A stretch of 10,786 nt of DNA from Sutterella sp. (GTDB taxonomy: Bacteria > Pseudomonadota > Gammaproteobacteria > Burkholderiales > Burkholderiaceae_F): the NCBI GenBank assembly GCA_020025965.1, contig JAHHRG010000061.1, positions 1 to 10,786 of the forward strand. The letters run 5' to 3'. Positions 1 to 7,800 of this stretch are shown here, in pieces. A model generated the notes under the pieces. That model worked only from the letters and a program-made list of their open reading frames with translations, was not told where the DNA came from and did no database searches. The position numbers were made by a program, and so were the translations under genes. Position 1 is the stretch's first letter; the number at the start of each line of letters is the position of its first letter.

Positions 1-179
1 GGGGAGGGGGAAGGATCTTTTTCCGAAGAAGCGGTCTTCGATTCTTCGACGGGAGCGGGAACGGGGTCGAGGACCAATGCGTCGAATTTCTTTTCTTCAG
101 GCTCTGCAACGTGAGCAAGAGCCTCGGCAGGGGCTTGTACCCCTGCCTGCTCCTTGGTCTTCTTAGACTGCTTTCCCAT
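1..179 (-). CDS. Partial CDS, unknown, downstream of virion genes
   Basis: The minus-strand ATG is at 179-177, and the frame stays open for 59 codons until the left edge, so only the N-terminus is present. It starts one base after the TAG stop of the 190 aa gene, a spacing that suggests translational coupling and membership of the head operon. The visible part opens with a basic stretch (MGKQSKKTKEQ) and continues as low-complexity sequence rich in Ala, Pro, Glu and Lys, with no recognisable domain. Such a disordered, charged start is seen in many phage structural or assembly proteins, but no specific role can be assigned. That it is a real gene rests on spacing, strand and uninterrupted frame. 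Confidence 0.65.
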   Translation of the reverse strand, partial: MGKQSKKTKEQAGVQAPAEALAHVAEPEEKKFDALVLDPVPAPVEESKTASSEKDPSPS

Positions 180-180
180 A

Positions 181-753
181 CTACGCGCCCTCAATTACTG
201 ACGCTGCCGCGGCAGCACTTGCATCGGGTGCAACAGCGGGAAGAGCACCCCCATATTCTCCGGCGACAAACTTGCTCACCTGGATCTGTTTCCAGATGAA
301 CTTACGTTTGTGGCCATCTTTGTTCTGCATAGTCTCAATCGTCATGTACAACGGATTGCACTTCGAACCGAAGAGACGCTGACGGCCTTTCCCTGTGCCG
401 TCGCATTCTTTCTGAATGATAACGACACCGCGATTCATGAAGGCCTCAAGGAAGTTCTTGATCTCGACCGAATCGCCGGGGTGCTCGAATGTAACACCCT
501 GCATAATGCCCTTGCCATCCACTTCACCGGCAGGTTCTTCGGTGTATTCGATCGTTGATGGAGTGGCGTAGATCGCGATTGCCTTCGCCTCGGCCTTGAG
601 CGTCAGATCACCCGTGGTAACCGTGTTGCCCAACTCGCGAGTAGGCTCTGCATCAATGTCCGCCACATCTACAATGTAGATGGTCGGATCCTTAATGACG
701 GGCGTGCCTGCGCCGTCATTGTTTTTCGGAATAGATACTTTTTTGTATGCCAT
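181..753 (-). CDS. Putative virion structural protein (190 aa), possibly tail-tube-like
   Basis: A 190 aa protein encoded 19 bp downstream of the capsid gene on the same strand. It has no signal peptide or membrane segment. The centre (about residues 45-165) alternates short beta-type segments with turns, for example around 'FMNRGVVIIQKECDG' (105-119) and 'LFGSKCNPLYMTIE' (127-140), and it ends in an Ala-rich tail finishing -EGA. Position just after a major capsid protein and a compact beta-rich character fit a virion protein: head decoration, head-tail joining or tail tube. I cannot tell which, since no diagnostic motif is visible. The C-terminal -EGA after an Ala/Ser-rich linker also occurs in the preceding capsid protein. 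The start at 753 is chosen because it is the first ATG of the frame and leaves a short intergenic gap. Existence of the gene is secure; the product is inferred from context. Confidence 0.85.
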   Translation of the reverse strand: MAYKKVSIPKNNDGAGTPVIKDPTIYIVDVADIDAEPTRELGNTVTTGDLTLKAEAKAIAIYATPSTIEYTEEPAGEVDGKGIMQGVTFEHPGDSVEIKNFLEAFMNRGVVIIQKECDGTGKGRQRLFGSKCNPLYMTIETMQNKDGHKRKFIWKQIQVSKFVAGEYGGALPAVAPDASAAAAASVIEGA

Positions 754-772
754 ATCTTCTATTTTTTATGGA

Positions 773-2281
773 TTAAGCACCTTCGACAGCAGCCATGGCG
801 GGCGACGAGGACGAGCCGCCCTGCCATTGGTCGGAAGCAGTCTCACCCGTGTGGATCGTTGTTGCCGGATCGTAATCGGCGGGAACCGATGCCCAGACAG
901 CCTCCTCGATCTTGAAGCCAACCGACAACGAATATTCACCGGTGATGTCCACATTGTAGTGGTATTCTTCGACCTTGGTGATTACCGATTCGGCTTTCGT
1001 GTAATCGACCAACTCCACAAGGTTTTCCTTCGGGGTCGCGAAAAGAATCGGCGAACTGTACATACACTTCAGAGGGATGAGCGTGAAGTTCGTGAAGCGG
1101 ACAGCCGTACCGACCTCCTGGCCTGTATATTTGCCGTTGATGGCAAAGTCTGCTCTCTGATAACGAGTCAGCAGTTCCGGCGAACAGTAGATCGGCATGT
1201 TGCCTGCGAAATTCTCAGAGATCGCATCAGCGAACGAGTTCACATAGTCAAGCAATTCCTGCTGGCCCAAAGTCAAAGGGTTCTTCGCACCTTTGAAGAA
1301 GTGCATGTTGCATCCGTCCGTCTTTCGGGCTTCGACCAAAATGGTCTCCAAACCATCCATCGAATCTTTTGCGGGAGAACCAGCCTGGCCATCCTTCAAG
1401 GTCGAGATCTCTACGGCTTTGTATTTACCCTTACCGAGCATCGAACGAGTGATGTCGTCCAATACTTTCGGCAAAATGTGGTTTGCGATCAGATATTTCG
1501 TGATCGGCATCTCTTGAAGGGTCTTGCCCTGTTCGTAGAGGGTTACCAACCAAGACTGGACGATGGAGGCAGGCTTCAAAGGCACGTTGATCTTGTGTCT
1601 GCGGTAGGCGATTCGACAAGGAGTGAAATCACCTGAACCCTTAGGCGTCCACACATCGGAGAACTGCTGCGAGATCTCGGTGAAGATTGCCTCAGTTGCG
1701 ATGTAATCGGTATTCGACTGGATGCGGGTCATGTATTTTGCGTCATCAAACCCGGCATAGATCTGTTTCGTCAGCAACTCGAGTCGCGCTCCCGTAGGAA
1801 GTGCGCCCTTGAATTCTTTGTTCAGATCCGTAACATCAAGGGTCCCCGCCGTGATGGAGTTCATCTCGGCCAAATTGCCGGACTGCATAACAGAATCGAC
1901 CAACTTGTTGTGCGAGGCAGCCATATTGACCTTGTAAGGTGCTTTCGTCTCGCCACCGAACTCGGCTCGAGGAGCAGGCTCCGATTCTTGCGAGAGGCGG
2001 AGAACATCCTTCTGCAAAGCGGCGATCTGTTTGTCTTTTGCGGCCGTCTGATAAGCAACGGCAGCATCAAAAAGATCGCGGGCGGAGGATTCAGATTCTT
2101 CCTCAGTCACGAAGTTTGTTGCTTCAAATTTTTTGAGGAACTCCGCACCATAATTGGCTCGGATCGCCTCTTTCTGCTCATCCGTCAGAATGATCTTACC
2201 ATCCTTGTCGGTCGGCAGATCCTTTGCGCCGAAGAGGCCGAGCACCAGTCGGCCCATCTTCGTGTTTGTCAGAAAATTCAT
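773..2281 (-). CDS. Major capsid protein, HK97-like fold (502 aa)
   Basis: The 502 aa product is probably the major head subunit. Residues about 1-115 are charged and mostly helical, with a likely coiled coil near 72-100 (heptad-like 'KDKQIAALQKDVLRLSQ'). This fits the delta/scaffolding domain that HK97-type capsid proteins use during prohead assembly and lose to the head protease. The mature part would begin somewhere near 115-120. It contains a P-domain-like stretch 'NMPIYCSPELLTRYQR' (361-376) and a C-terminal beta-rich stretch at about 441-467 (for example 'GEYSLSVGFKIEEAVWASV') of the kind common in Bacteroidetes phage capsids. A Gly/Ser linker and -EGA end the protein. The gene lies 18 bp after the S49-type protease gene, the classic protease-then-capsid order, and no separate scaffold gene is seen. 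The cleavage site is not predicted. Assignment rests on context, length and these features rather than on a search. Confidence 0.82.
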   Translation of the reverse strand: MNFLTNTKMGRLVLGLFGAKDLPTDKDGKIILTDEQKEAIRANYGAEFLKKFEATNFVTEEESESSARDLFDAAVAYQTAAKDKQIAALQKDVLRLSQESEPAPRAEFGGETKAPYKVNMAASHNKLVDSVMQSGNLAEMNSITAGTLDVTDLNKEFKGALPTGARLELLTKQIYAGFDDAKYMTRIQSNTDYIATEAIFTEISQQFSDVWTPKGSGDFTPCRIAYRRHKINVPLKPASIVQSWLVTLYEQGKTLQEMPITKYLIANHILPKVLDDITRSMLGKGKYKAVEISTLKDGQAGSPAKDSMDGLETILVEARKTDGCNMHFFKGAKNPLTLGQQELLDYVNSFADAISENFAGNMPIYCSPELLTRYQRADFAINGKYTGQEVGTAVRFTNFTLIPLKCMYSSPILFATPKENLVELVDYTKAESVITKVEEYHYNVDITGEYSLSVGFKIEEAVWASVPADYDPATTIHTGETASDQWQGGSSSSPAMAAVEGA

Positions 2282-2299
2282 TCTAAAAAGTTTTTTTGA

Positions 2300-3157
2300 T
2301 TAAATGTCAGTGCGGTCGAACACATTCTGAATTGTTTCAGGAAGCGTGTGTATGTTGTCGATCAGCCCAGCCTTGAGGGCCTCCGAGGTATAGAACATCT
2401 CGCCTGCGAGAATATCTTTCGTGTTTAAGTCGAGCGTTCGGCGACCTGCTTTTACAGCCTCGTGGAATTGCCGAACGATCGGAGACATCTCCTCCTGCAT
2501 CGGTTCGATATTTCCCTTCAAAGCCTCGCGGTATGGCTTATTTTTGGCTGAAGACTCTTTGGCGTAGATCGAGATGACTTTTACCCCAGATGCTCGATTC
2601 GAATCATCGAGGATCTGCGTCATCACACCGATTGAGCCAAAGTGCGAAAGAGAGTTGTCTGCGAAGATAGAATCGCATTGCGAGGCGATCCAATATGCAG
2701 CACTTGCGCAAAGGTCGGCGTGGGCAACAATCGGCTTGCCGGCTTCCTTAATTTTGGAGATTGCCTCAAGCAATACGGGGATAGCATTGCAAGCACCTCC
2801 GGGAGAATCGATGTCGAGAACGCATCCTACAAAGTGCTTGTCGGTTGCAATCTGCATCAAATAATCGGCGATGGTCACTGCTCCAATAGTACCGCAAGAA
2901 TCGTATTTCGTAAGTGCCCCGTGAATCGGGATTACGGCCACACTCTTTTTCGCTTTGGGGAAATCAGGCCCTATCTTATAACTTTCCCCAAACGACGCAT
3001 ATGCCATCGGGGTGAAGTCGATAGAATCAACAGATAGATGGGAGTGCAGGAGAAAGTCCTCTACGATCGGAAGGTAGGCCTCGGCATCGTATAAGAGCCA
3101 GTGACCTCGCCGAATTGCGAGTGCAAGATTGATGTTCTGCTGTGCAGATGTATTCAT
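2300..3157 (-). CDS. S49 (SppA-type) peptidase, likely prohead protease (285 aa)
   Basis: A ClpP/crotonase-fold serine peptidase of family S49, probably the head maturation protease that trims the capsid protein encoded just downstream. Visible family features, numbered from the chosen start, are 'DIDSPGG' (115-121, oxyanion region), the nucleophile segment 'ASAAYWIAS' with Ser152, and 'GSIGVM' (174-179). They are followed by Lys200, Lys205 and Lys207 before 'PYREA', one of which should be the general-base lysine of the Ser/Lys dyad. There is no signal peptide or membrane anchor, unlike cellular SppA, which suits a phage protein. The frame is open upstream to an ATG at 3247, but that would overlap the preceding gene by 31 bp. 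The ATG at 3157 (MNTSAQQN) has an A-rich leader and leaves a 59-bp gap, so I prefer it. Family assignment is strong; the role is inferred from position. Confidence 0.9.
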   Translation of the reverse strand: MNTSAQQNINLALAIRRGHWLLYDAEAYLPIVEDFLLHSHLSVDSIDFTPMAYASFGESYKIGPDFPKAKKSVAVIPIHGALTKYDSCGTIGAVTIADYLMQIATDKHFVGCVLDIDSPGGACNAIPVLLEAISKIKEAGKPIVAHADLCASAAYWIASQCDSIFADNSLSHFGSIGVMTQILDDSNRASGVKVISIYAKESSAKNKPYREALKGNIEPMQEEMSPIVRQFHEAVKAGRRTLDLNTKDILAGEMFYTSEALKAGLIDNIHTLPETIQNVFDRTDI

Positions 3158-3216
3158 TTTTTCTTTTTTCACAAAAGTATGAAATGCCCATCGGCCACAA
3201 AGGACATACGAAGAGG

Positions 3217-3537
3217 CTATATCTCGACAATCGTATTGAACTTGCAAGAGATCTCCAACGAGTTCTCTTCTTTGACCTCGAATCGGACGGGTAACTCGTC
3301 CGATCCGAAAAACTGCACTCCTTCGTCAAAATCGACACGGATCTTCAGATTCCGATCGATTTCATCGACTCGCCGAAGCAAAGTCGCGGTTAGATGGTAG
3401 ATTTTGATTCGCCCGACATCTTCATTTTTTTCTTCGGTTTTCAACCGAGCGGATGCGGGGACAATATCTAACTTCGTCCAATCCCAAGAATCCTCTTCGA
3501 TGGGATGAACCCAAATATTTGAGACGGTTCTGATCAT
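3217..3537 (-). CDS. Hypothetical protein (106 aa) upstream of head protease
   Basis: A small acidic protein I do not recognise. It starts 'MIRTVSNIWVHPIEEDSWDW' and reads as alternating beta-type segments ('RIKIYHLTATLLRR', 'NLKIRVDFDEGVQFFG', 'LPVRFEVKEENSLEISC'), suggesting an all-beta fold. There is no signal peptide, membrane segment or metal motif. It sits between the 173 aa gene (32-bp gap) and the S49 protease (59-bp gap to the preferred start), all co-directional, so it is probably transcribed with them. A place just ahead of protease and capsid would suit a head-completion or adaptor protein, but nothing in the sequence shows this. Existence is supported by the full-length open frame, the tight operon spacing and the lack of a competing reading frame. 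Confidence 0.72.
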   Translation of the reverse strand: MIRTVSNIWVHPIEEDSWDWTKLDIVPASARLKTEEKNEDVGRIKIYHLTATLLRRVDEIDRNLKIRVDFDEGVQFFGSDELPVRFEVKEENSLEISCKFNTIVEI

Positions 3538-3569
3538 CGCAAAAACGGATTTTTTTTTACATTAAACGC

Positions 3570-4091
3570 TTATTTTTTTAGACCGGAAATATCCATCGTT
3601 TCATCGATATAATACAATTTCCGGCGCAATTTGTTCGAGAGCCGATTCAATTGCTCTTGTTGTCTTCGATAGATCCTTTTATGGAGCGTATCAAAGCAAT
3701 CCTTCGAGAAGAGTTTTCGCGAAAAGATGAAGCCTTCCACGATGTCTTTTTTTGGGAAATTCAATTCTTCACCTCGATGGTAATAAGCCATCAGATCCCA
3801 CTCGAATAAGGCGCGAAGAGCCAAATTCAGTTGGGTCTCATCTCCGGAGGAAAAGAACAAGAACTTGTTATCGAGGGATTGCGTTGATCGGCATTTGGGC
3901 AGCACAAATGTAACCAGCCGATCATCAGATGGCGGGAATATAGGAGCAGGAGCCTCGCGGCAATGGGAAATGATCAGTTTGCCCATAATGGTGTCTGAAG
4001 AGACCTTCAGACCGTATTCCTCTTCGGGGAACAGATAGTGCAGGTAGTCGATCAGCATCTGCGAATCGACACGAAGTGTGACAGTCATCAT
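3570..4091 (-). CDS. Hypothetical phage protein (173 aa), basic helical C-terminus
   Basis: A soluble protein with no function I can name. The N-terminal part (about 1-70) mixes strands and helices ('MTVTLRVDSQMLIDYLHYLF', 'MGKLIISHC', 'LVTFVLPKCRS'). The middle is helical ('QLNLALRALFEWDLMAYYHR', 87-106). The last third is strongly basic and helical (about 129-160, 'KRIYRRQQEQLNRLSNKLRR'), a composition that would suit nucleic-acid binding. The segment 'FPKKDIVEGFIFSRKLFSKD' (112-131) could be a helix-turn-helix-like unit, but that is only an impression. The frame starts with two adjacent ATG codons (4091 and 4088), and I give the first. It begins 7 bp after the preceding 100 aa gene, so the two are probably co-translated. 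It could be a regulator of late genes or a replication accessory factor; neither is shown. Confidence 0.8.
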   Translation of the reverse strand: MMTVTLRVDSQMLIDYLHYLFPEEEYGLKVSSDTIMGKLIISHCREAPAPIFPPSDDRLVTFVLPKCRSTQSLDNKFLFFSSGDETQLNLALRALFEWDLMAYYHRGEELNFPKKDIVEGFIFSRKLFSKDCFDTLHKRIYRRQQEQLNRLSNKLRRKLYYIDETMDISGLKK

Positions 4092-4098
4092 ATAGCAG

Positions 4099-4401
4099 TT
4101 ATTTTTGGAATTTCCATTTTTCCAGATTCAACAAGTCACGGAGTCTTTGTACCGGAGCGAACGAGTTCACTCTGATCCGAGTCGATGTCGCATCGATCTC
4201 GATCATGCAGAAGCCTGCCTTGTTGTCGAAGTAGCGATAATCGGCAAGGCATTGGACGACCTCGATAAATCGGTTCGGATTCTGGGTCAGATCGAGAATC
4301 TTCACCCATTTTCCTTCCTTGTGAAGAAGGCGGGGGATCAGTTTCTCGGCGTAATTGGTAAACTCAGGATCTGGGATGTCTGATAATTCAATCATTTTCA
4401 T
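4099..4401 (-). CDS. Hypothetical protein (100 aa), first gene after the repeat array
   Basis: A 100 aa soluble protein starting 'MKMIELSDIPDPEFTNYAEK' with a helical N-terminal half and a C-terminal segment mixing strand and helix ('GFCMIEIDATSTRIRVNSFA', then 'VQRLRDLLNLEKWKFQK'). No known motif, signal peptide or membrane segment is visible. It is the first gene transcribed after the ~200-bp ACTACA/TGTAGT array; its ATG lies 15 bp from the nearest hexamer (4417-4422). It is followed after 7 bp by the 173 aa gene, so the pair looks like the head of a new transcriptional segment or the continuation of the replication operon. If the array is regulatory, this gene is its most direct target. 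Existence is supported by strand, frame and spacing; function is unknown. Confidence 0.78.
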   Translation of the reverse strand: MKMIELSDIPDPEFTNYAEKLIPRLLHKEGKWVKILDLTQNPNRFIEVVQCLADYRYFDNKAGFCMIEIDATSTRIRVNSFAPVQRLRDLLNLEKWKFQK

Positions 4402-4598
4402 AGGTGTTTTTCGGCGACTACACGAACTACAACGACTACATATTGATTTCCAGTACTTTATAAAACTACATTTGTAGGCAATGTAGTTTTTGTGTGAGAA
4501 ATTATGGATTTTGTAGTTTTTTGTAGTTTTTCTGAAGAAAAAAAACTACGCCTTTTTTTTATCTAATTATCTCTTTATAAGTATTGTAGTTCATGTAG
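4402..4598. repeat. ACTACA/TGTAGT hexamer array (candidate origin or operator)
   Basis: This AT-rich gap holds ten exact copies of one hexamer over 4417-4608. ACTACA starts at 4417, 4426, 4435 and 4465; its complement TGTAGT starts at 4482, 4512, 4522, 4585, 4594 and 4603. One-mismatch copies lie at 4473 (TGTAGG) and 4545 (ACTACG). The outer copies form two triplets, each at exact 9-bp spacing and in opposite orientation (4417-4440 and 4585-4608), so the region is bracketed by inverted iteron-like arrays. Inner copies pair into hairpins: an 11-bp perfect stem at 4462-4490 with a 7-nt loop, and a 9-bp stem at 4523-4549 followed on the plus strand by T8. The last hexamers overlap the 3' end of the 90 aa gene. 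Nearness to the primase-helicase suggests a replication origin; an operator or a transcriptional boundary is the alternative. Confidence 0.75.
4462..4490. repeat. Perfect inverted repeat within the hexamer array
   Basis: AAAACTACATT (4462-4472) and AATGTAGTTTT (4480-4490) are exact reverse complements around the 7-nt loop TGTAGGC. The arms each carry one array hexamer, so this is the site where the array changes orientation near its left third. It is GC-poor for a terminator; a protein-binding dyad or an extrudable hairpin at an origin is at least as likely. Confidence 0.6.
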
Positions 4599-4871
4599 TC
4601 AATGTAGTTGGCGTTTTGAGCGTTTGCGGATTTCCTGCAAACCTGCTGGCGGCTCAGGGCCTTGATAAACGTGCCTCGGAGTACGGCTGGATCTCGTATG
4701 CGGGGTGATGGGATCTTCAGACAATTCGATGATGATCTCATTGTGGCGTGAGTGCGTGATCCTTACAAATACTGAGGGGTAAATGGTGTATTGAATACCG
4801 TTTTCCTCTTGCACTTTTCCTATAATGTCTGCCGGAAGCAGGTCATTATAAAATATTGTCGTGTAGGTCAT
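4599..4871 (-). CDS. Hypothetical protein (90 aa) downstream of primase-helicase
   Basis: This frame begins 24 bp after the stop of the primase-helicase on the same strand and ends inside the hexamer array at 4599. The N-terminal part 'MTYTTIFYNDLLPADIIGKV' followed by 'TIYPSVFVRITHSRHNEIIIEL' looks like a small mixed alpha/beta protein. The C-terminal third is basic and Pro-rich ('PEPPAGLQEIRKRSKRQLH'), possibly disordered or nucleic-acid binding. No known domain is recognised. A second open frame (4559-4741, same strand) overlaps the 3' half and reads through the repeats as 'NYIDYMNYN'. I think that is a by-product of the repeat, but a frameshift near codon 45-55 cannot be excluded by eye. 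Probably part of the replication operon. Confidence 0.65.
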   Translation of the reverse strand: MTYTTIFYNDLLPADIIGKVQEENGIQYTIYPSVFVRITHSRHNEIIIELSEDPITPHTRSSRTPRHVYQGPEPPAGLQEIRKRSKRQLH

Positions 4872-4895
4872 ATAAAAAAGAATCCGTGTCTGTGG

Positions 4896-7800
4896 TTAGA
4901 AGGTCTCACCGTCGTCGGCAATATCTTTTTCATCGTACCCTCTCTCAACATCGAGGTAGATCGAGTAATTATTCTTTATCATACTATAATCGAAGATCAT
5001 AGCCGTTGTGACTTTACTCTTTGCGTTAGCACCATCCTCAGGAACAAAGGTCGGACTATCGACCATCTTGAATCGGCAAGATCGAGCAGTTCCCATAAAT
5101 TCGGGTGAATGCTCAAGGTAATACTTGAGCGTCTCACGCGGGATGATCTTGTTGCTTCCGTCTTTCCCCTCCTTTGCATAAAGTTGGCTGATTCTCTTGA
5201 AATTGATATACAGGTATTGATTGTCCGCTTTAAGTTCGAGCCCATTACGAGATTCTCGGATCGAAACAGGGCGGGCAGATCCTCCTCCTTGCTTGATGTG
5301 ATAATCGACTTTTTCCCAGATCTTGCCGGAGGAAACCAGAATATCGACAATTTCCCAAAAGCCGGAGAGTTCGTTGTTCTGCTTCGTCTTGTCGTTCTGC
5401 TCTGCACAAAGCCTTGAGGATAAGTCGAGAAGGCCATTGTAGTTAAACGGGAGGTTGATCGACGATTCGACGCTCTTGAAGGCCGCGAGAATAGTGGCCC
5501 AGTTCTTCAACGTGCGATCCTCGACCCCCATTCTCTTGACCTTTTGCGAGAGGTCATATACTGCGGTGTCCCATGCTGATCTGAAGTTCCCTTGGAACTG
5601 ATGGCGGAGCATGAGTATCTCGGCCGTCAGATGAGTCAGACCTCGTTTCTCAATGCGTTTCAGTTCCTCGTATCGTTGCTTCTCTTCATCGGAGAACTCA
5701 CTTTTCGAGAAAGTGAGAAATACCAGACGGTTGAACAGGGCAATGTCGGCCGTGGGCATTTCCTGACCAGACATAACTACACCACAATCGACCGCGGTGA
5801 TCTCGCGTTTCTTGTCATTATCCATATTCATGCGTGACCGTCCGGCACCGTCCCACAATCCCTTGAGGAACTCGCGCTTCTCGATGTCGAGCGAGTTCTT
5901 GTATTCGTCAAGGTGGACAACGGCATTCGACACCTCGGCAACGGCTTCAGCGAGGGCGGCCTTGGTGGTGTTGTTGATGTTGGGTGCGATGTTGTTCGGG
6001 ATGAAGAATGAGGTCAGCGAGTGGCCGAGTTCAGACTTGCCGGTGCCTTTCGGACCGAATAGGTTCAGAATCGGGAAAGAGGTCGTGACGCTGGTCACGA
6101 TGTCTTTGAACAAAGTCGCGATGAGAAAGCACAAAGCGATTTTCGCATTCTCGCCAAATACGGCGATCAACTTGCTGGCATACTCCTGCAAGGTGATTGA
6201 GTTGGCGCGAACAAATACGAATTTGCGCTGATGCTGGTAGCCTTGTGTATCATCCGAGGTGTCGAGGGCGCATCCGGGCAGGTAAAAATTCTTGCTCATA
6301 ATTTCAATGATGCCATATTTGTTGGCGGGTACAAAAGTGCCATTGTCGAGACCACCATTCCCCCAAGCATAGAATTGATGCTTCCGTTGCCATCCGAGTT
6401 GCTTGATCTCATCGGCCGATGGCGTATCATTATACAGGTACTTTTTCAGCATGGTAAGTTCGTTCGGGCCTGCTTCCCAAACGAAGTTCCCTTTTGTCTC
6501 GGTGCGGGTCTTGAAGTCGGCGAATGACACCAATTCGGATTGTGCGAATTTGATGACCGCTTCCTGACCTCTGGTGTTTTTCATCAAGAAGACTCGACGG
6601 GCATTCCGCTCGTCTCGGATGTGGATGATCGGCTTCAATGTGTAGTTCGTCCATCGGCGATCTTCAGATCTTTGTCCAACACCAAAGTAGCAGTTGTTCT
6701 TGATGTAGAATCCGTATTCCCGCGCCATCTCCATAGAATCGGCATCCTCTTCGCGAGCGACTTTTCGGGAGTGGGCGTTCTTCGCGTCAAAGTATTCTTT
6801 GACCCAGACCTTGCTGTTTTTCCATTGCTTTTGGAATTGGTCGAGATACATCTCGACCGATGTCTGATCAGGGCATAAGGCCAGCAGTTGTGCAATCTCG
6901 GAGATTGTGGCTGCGCGTTCCGTCTGGCTCTGCAACCCATCCATCTTCCTGTTGCACAACCACGGGATGAAGTCGAACGTGTGGCGCGTCAGACAGTCTT
7001 CGTAGTCTCTCGGATGCACTCGGAAGTAGTCATCTGGATCGACTTTCTTCTTTCGCTCATCGTTCGGGAGGATCATCACGCGCACGGAGAATCCGGCTTT
7101 GAGCAGATCCTCGCCGTGGCTGATGACGGCATCGATCCCCGCGGGATCAGTATCTCCGATCAGAATTGCGGATTTTGCTTTTTTTGCAAGCAGGTTGATC
7201 TGATCGGTGGTGAGGGCCGTGCCTAACGGCGCAACGGCATTCTGCACGCCTATCTCGTGCAGTCTGATCACATCGGGATTCCCCTCGACGAGTACGACTG
7301 TCGAGGTCGTGGCGATCTGCCGCTGGGCAAAAAAGAGGCCGAACAACTCCTTCCCTTTCGAGAACAGGGCGGTCTGAGCGGTGTTCAGATATTTCGGTGC
7401 ATCTTTTTGCCCGATGTACCGACCCGAAAAGCCGATGACATTGCCGGTGCGGTTGTATATGGGGAAGATCAGACGATCGCGGAAGGTATCGTAGTATGTG
7501 AGATTCTCTTCGTTCTGTTTGATTAATCCGGCATCAAGCAGGATCTCTCTCTTGAATCCGCTTTCGGTCAGATGCTCCATTAAGCCACCATGGTGCGGGG
7601 CGTAGCCGATCGAGAATATCTCGATCGTCTCTTTTGCCCAACGGCCGATGGCGTAGGTCTGAGCGGGCTTCGATTGCTTGTAGCATTCGCGAAAGTATTG
7701 CAGGGCGGCTTTGTTGGCCGCACGCATCGATTCGCGGTGGAACTCTTCTTCCCGTTGTTGTGGAGTGAGTTCCTCTTTTGTGTATTCGATGTCAAGTTTC

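Noticed and set aside
680..1636. A 318-codon open frame on the plus strand
   Set aside because: It lies opposite the well-supported capsid gene, and its translation is rich in Arg, His and Val with no domain-like features, typical of an antisense shadow.
2300..3247. Longer 315 aa version of the S49 peptidase
   Set aside because: The extra 30 residues are encoded over the 3' end of the preceding gene and do not look like a signal peptide; the ATG at 3157 fits the gap.
4467..4474. TACATTTG as a plus-strand promoter -7 box
   Set aside because: It matches TAnnTTTG but lies inside the repeat array, with no suitable -33 element and no plus-strand gene downstream.
4402..4612. CRISPR array
   Set aside because: Repeats are only 6 bp, occur in both orientations and have 3-bp spacers in the triplets; there is no cas gene.
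4559..4741. A minus-strand 60-codon frame ending through the repeats (reads NYIDYMNYN)
   Set aside because: It overlaps the 90 aa gene and its end simply translates the TGTAGT array; spacing to the primase stop favours the other frame.
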